Below are positions 51,574 through 59,955 of a DNA stretch of 64,000 bases, piece after piece (position 1 is the first letter of the stretch; each line of letters starts with the position of its first letter). The position numbers were made by a program, and so were the translations under genes. Where the stretch lies: contig CAKMKG010000006.1 in the NCBI GenBank assembly GCA_927441425.1, forward strand, positions 62,001-126,000, given 5' to 3'. The notes below the pieces were generated by a model that was not told where the DNA came from, made no database searches, and was given only the letters and a program-made list of their open reading frames with translations. This DNA is from an uncultured Bacillota bacterium (GTDB lineage Bacteria > Bacillota > Clostridia > Peptostreptococcales > Anaerovoracaceae).

Positions 51574-53169
51574 TTAAGCTGTGACTTCCGAGCCGTTTTT
51601 GAATCTGAATGTCATTGCGCCATCTTGGTTGATCGTCACTTGGTCGATTACAGCAAGCCACAGTTTTTCGTCGAACTCGGCTATGGCAAACGGTCGGATC
51701 TCAATGTCTTTGATGAAGCTTTCGATGATTTTGCCCTTGCCAAGGCGTTCTCGCTTGATCAATTCCAACTCATCGACTTGATCTGAAGCTTTACGGTGGC
51801 GTTCGAGATAGGCGTTGTTACGCTCCGTCCATTCCTTCTGGTCTACTGCTGATCGGGCATTTTCATAAATTGCTTTTCTGGATAGTTCGGTTACAACCTC
51901 AATTTCACGGAACAATTCGGCAAGTTCTGTATCAATTGCCGTGGTGTCACAAAGGACATTTTGAGCAAGTCGGCAGTCTTCAATCAGCCCATCGCGGTTA
52001 TACATTAGTTGATTGAATGCGGCTAAAAACCTTTCCTTGATCACTTCCTCGGTGAAATGTGGCGTCTGGCATCCTTTTCCGGGGTTACCGAGCCGTTTGT
52101 ATTTATCATTACACTGCCAGACTTCTTTGCGGTAGGTCTTGTCGCCCTTATAACTACCCCAGACCTTCTTGCCGAAGCGACCGCCACAATCCGCACAGAT
52201 AAGTCGGGATGCAAATATACTCGTGCTACTTGTGGGTCTGCCGAGGTTCTTACGTCGCTCTATTTCAAGCTGAACAGCATCGAACTCATCAGGTTCGATA
52301 ATGGCGGGATGGCTGTTTTCCACATAATACTGCTGAACCTGTCCTTCGTTCTTGACCATTTTCTTCGTGAGGAAGTCTGCACAGAAAGTCTTTTGCAGTA
52401 GGGCATGGCCTTTATATTTCTCGTTGGTCAGGATTGATTGAACCACCGCCGTTTGCCACGTTTTCTTACCTGCAGGTGACGGAATGTTGTGACGTTCGAG
52501 ATGTTTGGCGATTGCCGAGAATGTCTTGCCCTCCATGTAGAGACGAAAGATGAGGCGAACAATTTTTGCTTCGGCATGAACTATTTGCGGTAGGCCGTCC
52601 TCACCTTTCTCGTAGCCGAGGAATTGTTTGTACGGAAGACTGACCTTGCCGTCCGCCATTCGCTTGCGCTGACCCCAAGTCACATTCTCTGAAATGGAGC
52701 GGCTTTCTTCCTGCGCCAAACTGCTCATAATTGTAATAAGTAACTCGCCTTTAGAATCCAGCGTATAGATGTTCTCTTTTTCAAACCAGACTTCCACGCC
52801 TTTTTCCTTGAGTTTGCGGACGGTTGTGAGACTATCTACTGTGTTTCTGGCAAAGCGACTGACTGATTTTGTGACGATGAGGTCTATGCCGCCCTCCAGA
52901 GCATCAGCTACCATCTGATTGAAGCCATCGCGTTTCTTGGTGGTGACCGCAGAAATCCCTTCGTCCGTGTAGACGGTCACAAATTCCCAGTCTTCTCGGC
53001 TCTGAATGAATTTTGTGTAGTAGTCAACCTGCGCTTCATAGCTTGTAAGCTGCTCGTCGCTGTCGGTGGAAACTCTTGCGTAAGCCGCCACGCGACGCTT
53101 GACAGCGTTCGACTTTGACTGCGCCGACAAAGCTGGAGCGGTGGCGGGTATAACTCGTATATTAGCCAT
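51574..53169 (-). CDS. Large serine recombinase (site-specific), 531 aa
   Basis: Resolvase-type catalytic domain at the N terminus with RRVAAYARVSTDSDEQ (nucleophilic Ser in RVS) and KSVSRFARNTVD. A Recombinase DNA-binding domain follows (~170-290), then a zinc-ribbon (CADCGGRFGKK..C near 320-370) and a coiled-coil tail. This is the plan of large serine integrases that catalyse phage integration. It overlaps the next recombinase by eight bases (ATGGCTAA). Two recombinases in tandem suggest a pair that acts jointly or for integration and excision separately. Confidence 0.9.
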   Translation of the reverse strand: MANIRVIPATAPALSAQSKSNAVKRRVAAYARVSTDSDEQLTSYEAQVDYYTKFIQSREDWEFVTVYTDEGISAVTTKKRDGFNQMVADALEGGIDLIVTKSVSRFARNTVDSLTTVRKLKEKGVEVWFEKENIYTLDSKGELLITIMSSLAQEESRSISENVTWGQRKRMADGKVSLPYKQFLGYEKGEDGLPQIVHAEAKIVRLIFRLYMEGKTFSAIAKHLERHNIPSPAGKKTWQTAVVQSILTNEKYKGHALLQKTFCADFLTKKMVKNEGQVQQYYVENSHPAIIEPDEFDAVQLEIERRKNLGRPTSSTSIFASRLICADCGGRFGKKVWGSYKGDKTYRKEVWQCNDKYKRLGNPGKGCQTPHFTEEVIKERFLAAFNQLMYNRDGLIEDCRLAQNVLCDTTAIDTELAELFREIEVVTELSRKAIYENARSAVDQKEWTERNNAYLERHRKASDQVDELELIKRERLGKGKIIESFIKDIEIRPFAIAEFDEKLWLAVIDQVTINQDGAMTFRFKNGSEVTA

Positions 53170-54475
53170 TATCCGTACCTCCCAGCGCCCGTTCTCTTGC
53201 TGTTTGCCGCATCTCGTCAGTCCAGCTCTCTCGTCGGGAGCGATTTTCCCATGTAGTGGTTTGCTCTGTGCCGTCTTTAAAAGTAAAAACCAGGACGCCG
53301 TCGTCGGGGACTGCTATCGCTGTGATCTTTTCCGTTAATACATGGGGGTCGTGCTCAGCAAGCCCTAACACTTCGGCGCATTTCTCTTTGAGTATGTCCT
53401 CGGGTATTCGCTTGGCGGCACATTCGTGCTTTCCTCGGTAAGTGTAGGTAGCGCAAGCCCAAACCACCTTGGCATATTTTGTGCCGACGCCGCTTACCTT
53501 TTTGCGGAATTTTGCTCCACACTTTTTACAGGTGATTAGTCCCGAAAATTCGCTGAATGTCAGCTTCCGGGGATGATTTGCTATTGCTGCCCGCCGGGCC
53601 ATCTCAATCTGAACCGCCTCGAAGGTCTCGCGGTCGATAATAGCTTCATGTGAACCCTCGACGTAGTATTTCGGCAGCTCACCGCTGTTTGACTTCCATT
53701 GCTTTGTAAGGTGGTCAGTGATAAAGCCTTTTTGCAAGCACGTATCACCGATGAATTTCTCGTTCCCCAGAATAGATCCTATGGTGCTTTCTGACCAGCG
53801 ACCACCGCACTTGGTGGGGACTCCGAGCCGAATCAGCTTCTTCATAATCGCATTTTTACCAAGTCCCGATAAATAGTCAGCGAATATCATCCTCACAACC
53901 TCGGCTTCTTCGGGAATAATGGTTAACTTGAAGTCCTTATAGTCAAACCCGTAAATGCGGATGTTGTTGGAGGGCTTGCCCTCCTTGAAATCTTTTCTGA
54001 TACGCCACTTTTGGTTTTCGCTGACAGAGCGGCTTTCTTCTTGTGCGTAGCTTGCAAGGATGGTAAGCATTAACTCTCCGTCTCCTGAAAGTGAGTGCAG
54101 GTTTTGCTCCTCAAAATATATGCCGACGCCGAGATCCTTAAGTTCCCGTACAGTTTCAAGCAATGTGACTGTATTTCTCGCAAAGCGACTGATAGACTTC
54201 GTGAGGATGAGATCGATGCGTCTCGCACGACATTCGGTAAGCAGTCGCTGGTATTCAGGTCTTGAATCCTTCGTGCCGGTTTCCGCTTCGTCGGCATACA
54301 CGCCAACATACTCCCATTCAGGCTTGCCCTGTATCAGATTGCTGTAATAGCTGACCTGAGCGGCAAGGGAACGGAGCATTTCATCTTTACCGCAGGAAAC
54401 ACGAGCGTAGGCTGCGACCCGTTCTCTGGTCGGCAATGGCGCCGTTTGTTCAACTTTTGTTATCTTTCTGCCCAT
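53162..54475 (-). CDS. Large serine recombinase (site-specific), 437 aa
   Basis: Catalytic motifs RVAAYARVSCGKDEM and TKSISRFARNTVT, a Recombinase domain, and a zinc-ribbon (CKKCGAKFRKK..C). It lacks the long C-terminal coiled coil of its neighbour, making it shorter by ~95 residues. The start is ATG five bases after AAAGGAGG; upstream codons in frame are ignored because this ribosome binding site is ideal. Diverged from, not identical to, its partner, so not a recent duplication. Confidence 0.9.
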   Translation of the reverse strand: MGRKITKVEQTAPLPTRERVAAYARVSCGKDEMLRSLAAQVSYYSNLIQGKPEWEYVGVYADEAETGTKDSRPEYQRLLTECRARRIDLILTKSISRFARNTVTLLETVRELKDLGVGIYFEEQNLHSLSGDGELMLTILASYAQEESRSVSENQKWRIRKDFKEGKPSNNIRIYGFDYKDFKLTIIPEEAEVVRMIFADYLSGLGKNAIMKKLIRLGVPTKCGGRWSESTIGSILGNEKFIGDTCLQKGFITDHLTKQWKSNSGELPKYYVEGSHEAIIDRETFEAVQIEMARRAAIANHPRKLTFSEFSGLITCKKCGAKFRKKVSGVGTKYAKVVWACATYTYRGKHECAAKRIPEDILKEKCAEVLGLAEHDPHVLTEKITAIAVPDDGVLVFTFKDGTEQTTTWENRSRRESWTDEMRQTARERALGGTDNG

Positions 54476-54689
54476 AATGGCCTCCTTTCGCATTACCATA
54501 TATCACTCTTTTTTCCTTACATAGCAAGTCATTTTCGAGGAATATACTGCACGAGGATAAACCATACTTTTGGGCAAGTATTGCATCTATTGCCTGTAGG
54601 TCATCGTCAGAAATGATGCCATTTGCGTGCCAGTTTTTAAACACCGCCATAGCTGACTTGTAGCGGAGGATTGCTTCGTCTTTACTCAT
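54450..54689 (-). CDS. SHOCT-like small protein, 79 aa
   Basis: The ATG follows GGAGGGCTTGCC. The first ~45 residues (DEAILRYKSAMAVFKNWHANGIISDDDLQAIDAILAQKYG) fit a short helical SHOCT-type domain, where a GIIS/T-x-x-D/E-L turn is typical. The rest is a basic tail. The 3' end overlaps the recombinase start by 26 bases. Small proteins of this type are often found beside clostridial serine recombinases; role unknown. Confidence 0.65.
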   Translation of the reverse strand: MSKDEAILRYKSAMAVFKNWHANGIISDDDLQAIDAILAQKYGLSSCSIFLENDLLCKEKRVIYGNAKGGHYGQKDNKS

Positions 54690-55086
54690 GGCAAGCCCTC
54701 CGTGACTGCCCAAAACAGGCGCGGGAACAGTATCGCCGACGTGCGTTACCATAGCTTTCAAACTCTGTGCCACAGATCGGGCATACGAAATGATATACGG
54801 CTCTGCGGTTCACGGCCTCAGGGTGTGCCTTCCACCAAGCCATACGGCACTTATCCGAACAGAAACGTTTCTGCTTAGAACCCTGCGTGTGCTGAAGTGG
54901 AATTCCGCAGTTGGCGCAGATATCAATGGCTACAGGCAGTTCTTGCTTTATTGCAACGCTGATGTTATTTCGGCGGCAGTAGGACTTGACGGTGTTTTCG
55001 GACATGCCGAGATCGGCAGCGATAGCGGCATAGCTGTCACCTTTACTACGTAAGTATTCAATCCGTTCTTTTTGAGCAGTAGTCAT
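54682..55086 (-). CDS. HTH plus zinc-finger protein, 134 aa
   Basis: An N-terminal sigma-70-region-4-like helix-turn-helix (DSYAAIAADLGMSENTVKSYCRR) is followed by two cysteine clusters (CANCG..CSDKC near 58-82; CPICG..CSRAC near 102-124), likely zinc ribbons. ATG after GGAGGAAAGCAT. It overlaps the next gene by eight bases. Likely a DNA-binding accessory factor of the recombinase module, perhaps directionality control; not recognised further. Confidence 0.7.
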   Translation of the reverse strand: MTTAQKERIEYLRSKGDSYAAIAADLGMSENTVKSYCRRNNISVAIKQELPVAIDICANCGIPLQHTQGSKQKRFCSDKCRMAWWKAHPEAVNRRAVYHFVCPICGTEFESYGNARRRYCSRACFGQSRRACHE

Positions 55087-55111
55087 ATGCTTTCCTCCAT
55101 TCGGAGGGGAA

Positions 55112-55152
55112 ATGAAAAGAGCCCCTCTACCGTCTACAGACAGAAGAGGGGC
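55112..55152 (-). terminator. Terminator after the lysis genes
   Basis: On the minus strand GCCCCTCT pairs with AGAGGGGC and is followed by TCTTTTC. Separates the late (tail-lysis) transcript from the recombinase module. Confidence 0.7.
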
Positions 55153-55175
55153 ACTTGCGTACCAGCATATACTGG

Positions 55176-55901
55176 TTATTCGGTTTTGATGAAAGCATCC
55201 GTAAATCCCGCCGCCTTGACTCTTTTGAGCATGGCATCAGCATTGGCTTTGACGGCGTAAGCACCGACTTGTACACGGTACAGCTTTTTCGGTTCAGTTG
55301 GGGTGGGAGTGGGAGGCTTTGAAGGTTCTGTTGCCGTGAGTAGCCTTTGAACTTCGGCGCGAAATGTATCCATTGACTTGCCGTGCTTCGGAAACCAGTG
55401 ACCGGGATCGGCATGATTACTGGCGATGCCGCGTTTATGCCCCTCGTAATGACCGATAATAACGCCATCCGCCATCGGGTCGAGATTATACTCCTTGCAG
55501 AGATAGGCACACAGGTTTGTGGCTTCCTTGTAGACTGCGTTGAAATAGGCTTTGTCGGTCAGGCCATCCTCGCAGATCTCGAAGCCGATATGTGTATCGT
55601 TCGCAGCACCTCCGGCATGCCAGCCGCGATGATTCCACGGAAGCGTTTGATAGGTTGCGATACTCCCATCAGCCAGTTTCCCGATAAAGCCGTGAACACA
55701 AACCTGCCGTCCATCCGGTTTGTCCTGATTCCAGTGGTTGTTATACTGGTTCTTACCGAGTAAACCGTCATCTGGACCAACATAGCGTTTCAGATTCGGA
55801 TTGTTCGCACCAGTGGAGTGAACCATAATGCCTTTGACAGTAATAGTTCTGCCCGCCTTGTAGCAAGCGTTGTTTGTAAATATCAATTTCCGTAGATTCA
55901 T
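55176..55901 (-). CDS. Endolysin: N-acetylmuramoyl-L-alanine amidase with SPOR-like tail
   Basis: 241 residues. Amidase_2 domain (residues ~20-160) with HSTGA (Zn-ligand His), HGFIG, NHRGWHAGG and HADPGHWFP motifs. A Pro/Thr-rich linker follows (PSKPPTPTPTEP), then a C-terminal SPOR-like repeat (YRVQVGAYAVKANADAMLKRVKAAGF), which may bind denuded peptidoglycan. It cuts the cell wall at the end of the lytic cycle. Overlaps the holin gene by four bases (ATGA). Confidence 0.92.
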   Translation of the reverse strand: MNLRKLIFTNNACYKAGRTITVKGIMVHSTGANNPNLKRYVGPDDGLLGKNQYNNHWNQDKPDGRQVCVHGFIGKLADGSIATYQTLPWNHRGWHAGGAANDTHIGFEICEDGLTDKAYFNAVYKEATNLCAYLCKEYNLDPMADGVIIGHYEGHKRGIASNHADPGHWFPKHGKSMDTFRAEVQRLLTATEPSKPPTPTPTEPKKLYRVQVGAYAVKANADAMLKRVKAAGFTDAFIKTE

Positions 55902-56308
55902 TTCTGTTCATCCTTTCCATGAAGCTGTGCCAGCACATCTTTTAACTTTGCAGGCACGGGTAACCCAATAGCTGTGGCATTCTCAACGAGAGAAATTCCC
56001 TCATTAGCAATGTAGAAGAAGATAACCGCGGTGCGAAGTGGTGCTCCCGTGCCGCCGAGCAGATAGGTGTCGATGAGATGACCAATGCCGACCACAAGGA
56101 ATAGTGCTACCTTCTTGGCGATACCCTGCGCTCCGATTCGGCTGGACAGTTTCTTCTCCACAATTGCCCGAAGCACGCCCGTGATGTAGTCGACGACTAC
56201 GAAGGCGACGAGCGCATAAAGGAAGCCGTCCAATCCGCCCAAATACCAACCGAGCAATGCGCCCAACCCCGCGAACGCCGTCTGCGTCCAAGTCCAGATT
56301 TCTTTCAT
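55898..56308 (-). CDS. Phage holin (holin_4 / toxin-secretion type)
   Basis: 136 residues. Hydrophobic segments near residues 10-45 (TAFAGLGALLGWYLGGLDGFLYALVAFVVVDYITGVL) and 60-100. YITGVLRAIVEKKLSS and GIAKKVALFLVVGIGHLID are family signatures. It permeabilises the membrane for the endolysin. GAGGAAAACTAAC lies upstream of the ATG. Paired with the amidase in the lysis cassette. Confidence 0.9.
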   Translation of the reverse strand: MKEIWTWTQTAFAGLGALLGWYLGGLDGFLYALVAFVVVDYITGVLRAIVEKKLSSRIGAQGIAKKVALFLVVGIGHLIDTYLLGGTGAPLRTAVIFFYIANEGISLVENATAIGLPVPAKLKDVLAQLHGKDEQK

Positions 56309-56321
56309 GTTAGTTTTCCTC

Positions 56322-57650
56322 CTAATAAATAGTCACGCCGTTCAGATTTGGCTTTTCGGATGCTATTCCAATCAAATCCGAAAGACGCGCTTTGCCTTTC
56401 CGTCCGCCACTGTCAACGGTGAATGCTGTATAGAAACCACCTCTGCCGAAATTGTGGGTAACATCTGTGACAGTGCCGATGGTTTCAGTCTTTGCACCAC
56501 TTACAATGCGTACCTCGTCGCCAATGGTGAGCTGTGGCGTGAAGATGCCGACGAAGCTCTCCTGCCTGCCTGAAATGGCGATGGCTTGCGCCAGCTCCTC
56601 TGCCAAAGCCGTTATTTCGGCAAGCGTCGCACCGTCTGCGGCGGTAACGTAAGTCGTGCGGTGTGACGGCTGCGCCCACCACTTGCTGCGAGGAACATCG
56701 GCATAGACCTTGTTTGCCGGCTCGGCGCAGGTGACACAGACCCTGCTGACCGCTTCCGAATCGTCATATTCCACACTGTAGCCCCAGCAGGTTTTGTCAC
56801 GCTCGAAGGTATAAACTGCGGGTTGGTCGAAACGGGCATCTGTAGCGGCTGCTACACCAATGACGCCATTTGCTGTTTCATCGACCTTCCAGCCGTCAAG
56901 CAGAGAGATGACCCGCTTAATTCCGTCCAGTATGGCGACATCTGGTTCGAAGCGCAGCTTCCATGCCTTTGAGCTGTCGCCGACAAAAAAATCCTCCACC
57001 TCGGCGAGGCGAAGAATTTCCTGCAGGTTCAGCTGAAGCGTCGTTTCTTCAAATGTGTTATCCTCGTTGAAGGTCTGTTCCTTCAGCAGTTTGCCAATTG
57101 CGTTTCTGGCGGATACCGATACTTTTTCATCCGGATACAAGACCGAAGCGCGGTCGATATAAAAAATGCCGAGCGTGATTTCGCCGCTGCTACCGAGGGA
57201 AAAGTACAACTCCATCTTGGTGCCGGGTGTCACGAAAGCACGGTAGCGGTTGAGCAGTGCGCCCTTGATGTTGAGCAAGGTGCAAGACATCTGCGAGACC
57301 TCACTGCCGATGCTGAATTTCACAGAGCCGTCAATAAACGAATTTGTGATGTCAGTTGGCAGCATATACATCACAAACCGATGGTCGCCCTCAGCACTCC
57401 AGAACCCGTATGCGCCGTAATGCGCCACTTTCTTGATGCTCGGATACGACACCGTTTCATCCGGTGAAATCCTGCCGATTTCCGTATAAGTCAGGCTGTC
57501 ATACAAACCGAGAACCGGGTCCGCCGTGCTGCCCGCGACGGTACCTTCGGCGGTGAGGTATATAAAACGGAGCAGGTTGTCCGAGGTGTGGATCACCTGC
57601 GGAAACAAGCCTGCTCCTGCGTCAAGGGAATATTCAAATGTCAGCGTCAT
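56322..57650 (-). CDS. Phage tail-tip/baseplate-like protein, 442 aa
   Basis: 442 residues, mostly beta. ATG overlaps the region just after the preceding fibre gene. A central part (VSARNAIGKLLKEQTF, FEPDVAILDGIKRVISLLDGW) and the C-terminal GDEVRIVSGAKTETIGTVTDVTHNFGRGGFYTAF, an OB-like strand set, resemble the hub/Gp37-like minor tail proteins of siphophages. Position between fibre and holin fits a tip component. Exact role not recognised. I start at the ATG after GGTGATGCC, because upstream codons lie in the previous gene. Confidence 0.65.
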   Translation of the reverse strand: MTLTFEYSLDAGAGLFPQVIHTSDNLLRFIYLTAEGTVAGSTADPVLGLYDSLTYTEIGRISPDETVSYPSIKKVAHYGAYGFWSAEGDHRFVMYMLPTDITNSFIDGSVKFSIGSEVSQMSCTLLNIKGALLNRYRAFVTPGTKMELYFSLGSSGEITLGIFYIDRASVLYPDEKVSVSARNAIGKLLKEQTFNEDNTFEETTLQLNLQEILRLAEVEDFFVGDSSKAWKLRFEPDVAILDGIKRVISLLDGWKVDETANGVIGVAAATDARFDQPAVYTFERDKTCWGYSVEYDDSEAVSRVCVTCAEPANKVYADVPRSKWWAQPSHRTTYVTAADGATLAEITALAEELAQAIAISGRQESFVGIFTPQLTIGDEVRIVSGAKTETIGTVTDVTHNFGRGGFYTAFTVDSGGRKGKARLSDLIGIASEKPNLNGVTIY

Positions 57651-57654
57651 GGCA

Positions 57655-59943
57655 TCACCCCCGTTGCAGCTGCAACGAGTAGGTGAAGCGCAGCAAGTTG
57701 TTCGCGGTCTTAAACGGGTACTCAAGCGCAAAGCTGGCTGTGATCGATGCACCTGCCGCAGGCGGTGTAGTAAACTTTAGACCCGGCACGGTCTTGCCCA
57801 AAAAGAAGGTTGAGCCGAAGCTCTGTCCGTCCCTTGTCGGAAAGCTCTGGTAATATAAATTGTATGTCCAGTTATAACTAACACTTCCCGATACAGTTAA
57901 TGTCTCTACTTGCTTTGTTCCAGAATTGCCCGCGGCGTCAACTGTGGATGTCGGTATGGCGGTGAGTCCTGTGCAAGTATCATTTGCAATGCTGATATTC
58001 AGGGTAGGATCATTATCCGCAGCCACTTTAGCGGTCAGTCGTACATATCTTCCGTTATCTGGGCTGATTGTAAAGAAGTCGGTAATATCGGAGTTTTGTG
58101 CGAGAGCTGCGTTTACTTTTGTCGCAACTACTGTCGAAGAGTCTCCGCTTGTAACCGGCACCGAAAGGGTGATCGGAGAGTTTGCCATTCCAGAGGCCGT
58201 TAGGACAACCGTCGCGTTCCCCGCAGTCCCTATGGTTCCGCTCACATAGATATTTTCCTGTTGCTTTACAGCGGCGACTCCGGCTGTTGTGTTGGTCGAG
58301 GTTGAAACGGTGGTCAGCCCAGCGCAAGTTCCGTTTGAAAGTGCGATATTCAAGCTTGAAACATTAGCCACTGGCGTGTTAGCGGTTAAGATCACATCCG
58401 CACCTGAGACCGACGTATCATATAAAGCTGAAATATTCGCATTGTCTTCAATGGCTGCTTTTATCTTGCTCGCCACTATGCTCGCCGTATCCGATGAGCC
58501 CACAGGCACAGAAAGTGTGATCGGCGACCCTGTCATGCCACTCGATGTCACAACAACAGTGGCATTGCCTTCACCACTTAAAAAGACTCTCCAGTACCTC
58601 GCTGATACTTCTGTGAATTTCCAGACTTGACCCGTCCTCGAAAGCCCTGATACATCCGTCCAGTCTGCATCATTTGTTGAATACTGAATTTTAAGAGTAT
58701 CGAGCCTTGCAGACGGTACGGTCAGAATATCAATCTTCAGTGTGTTACAAGGTTTCGACGAACCGAAGTCTATTTTGATAGGGTTTACGTCGCTTACCAC
58801 GCAGGAGGAAGGATACAGCGTATCATCATAACAATCCCACCAAGCTATTGGATCTCGATAATTACGACCTGAGTATGGCGTTTTTGAAGCGATGTTTCCA
58901 AAGGATATTCCGGTGCTTTTGCAGGTCATCGCCGCCGTATGGTAATTTTCATACCAGTCGCCGCAGTTGTTCTCCAAATCCACCGTATAGTCCGTGCCTT
59001 CTGTCATTTCTGTATCGTTAACAAAAATACGGACGGTCCCGGACTGTATCAGCGGGCACTTCATACTGAACTCGGTTGTAGCTCCGTCACCCTCGCCGAT
59101 GACGAGATGGTCAACTGCATAGGGTGGGAAAACGTCATGGTTTGGGAAGGTGAATGCACCGACCCCGGCGACGCCGAGGTGCTTGACAATACGGTTGTTG
59201 CACTCGCTGTCAAGGAACGTAGTGACAGGCAGGTCGTACTGATAGGTAGTTGTATTGCCGGTACCGCCACTGAAGGAATAGCTTTTACTGCCGTGATACT
59301 TCAGGTTCATATCTGAGGAGTATTCCACTGGGAAGCGTGAAAAGCGTACATACCCGTCCGTGCTGCCGGTAAGTAGCCATCGGGACAGATAATTGCTCTC
59401 AGCCGTGGGATACACACCGTTTGTGCCGAAACCGGACGAAGTGCAGGTGGCGTAGAAGGTTGCGGTTATATACACCACATCCGTATCGGTCTTTGCGATG
59501 GCAATCTGGTTCCCTTCGGAATCCTGCAGCATAGCGTGGGACATGATGTAGTAAGTGGTTGACCATGTGCCGCTGTAATAACCTTCGAGAGCCACCTCGG
59601 TAATGGTAGAGCCGTTGCATTCTGTCGCTTCCAGCTTGATCTGCTTTGTTGTGTGCGAAGTCGGATATTCATAAACCGTTTCCAACGTCGTCACGGCTTT
59701 ACGCGTCAGATGTGTAAAAAGAGCGGTATCCGTAACTGCAGGTGTCCCCGTTCCAGTGCCAACCGCAATGTATCTGAACAGGTCTGTCGTTTTACTAAGC
59801 GGAGAAGCCGTCAGCCTGCTGTTAAAATAGTAGTTCGTAATGACGTTGAAGCCGACTGCTGTCTGCTTGATTTTCCCACTTACGGCATCGATGACCTTAA
59901 CGTCAAACCGGTTATGCAGAACGGCTCGTTCTTGTATCTTCAT
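57655..59943 (-). CDS. Phage tail fibre/receptor-binding-like protein with internal repeats
   Basis: 762 residues. The N-terminal third has a beta-rich base (VIDAVSGKIKQTAVGFNV). The middle has a discoidin-like stretch (SARLDTLKIQYSTNDADWTDVS, YWRVFL). Then come two tandem diverged ~100-residue repeats, each beginning with NATVV-T-SGM and continuing SPITLSVPV. The C terminus may mediate trimer or carbohydrate binding. The overall plan is that of a host-recognition fibre. The gene lies between two minor tail genes. Receptor unknown. Confidence 0.7.
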   Translation of the reverse strand: MKIQERAVLHNRFDVKVIDAVSGKIKQTAVGFNVITNYYFNSRLTASPLSKTTDLFRYIAVGTGTGTPAVTDTALFTHLTRKAVTTLETVYEYPTSHTTKQIKLEATECNGSTITEVALEGYYSGTWSTTYYIMSHAMLQDSEGNQIAIAKTDTDVVYITATFYATCTSSGFGTNGVYPTAESNYLSRWLLTGSTDGYVRFSRFPVEYSSDMNLKYHGSKSYSFSGGTGNTTTYQYDLPVTTFLDSECNNRIVKHLGVAGVGAFTFPNHDVFPPYAVDHLVIGEGDGATTEFSMKCPLIQSGTVRIFVNDTEMTEGTDYTVDLENNCGDWYENYHTAAMTCKSTGISFGNIASKTPYSGRNYRDPIAWWDCYDDTLYPSSCVVSDVNPIKIDFGSSKPCNTLKIDILTVPSARLDTLKIQYSTNDADWTDVSGLSRTGQVWKFTEVSARYWRVFLSGEGNATVVVTSSGMTGSPITLSVPVGSSDTASIVASKIKAAIEDNANISALYDTSVSGADVILTANTPVANVSSLNIALSNGTCAGLTTVSTSTNTTAGVAAVKQQENIYVSGTIGTAGNATVVLTASGMANSPITLSVPVTSGDSSTVVATKVNAALAQNSDITDFFTISPDNGRYVRLTAKVAADNDPTLNISIANDTCTGLTAIPTSTVDAAGNSGTKQVETLTVSGSVSYNWTYNLYYQSFPTRDGQSFGSTFFLGKTVPGLKFTTPPAAGASITASFALEYPFKTANNLLRFTYSLQLQRG

Positions 59944-59955
59944 ATTGAAAACCTC

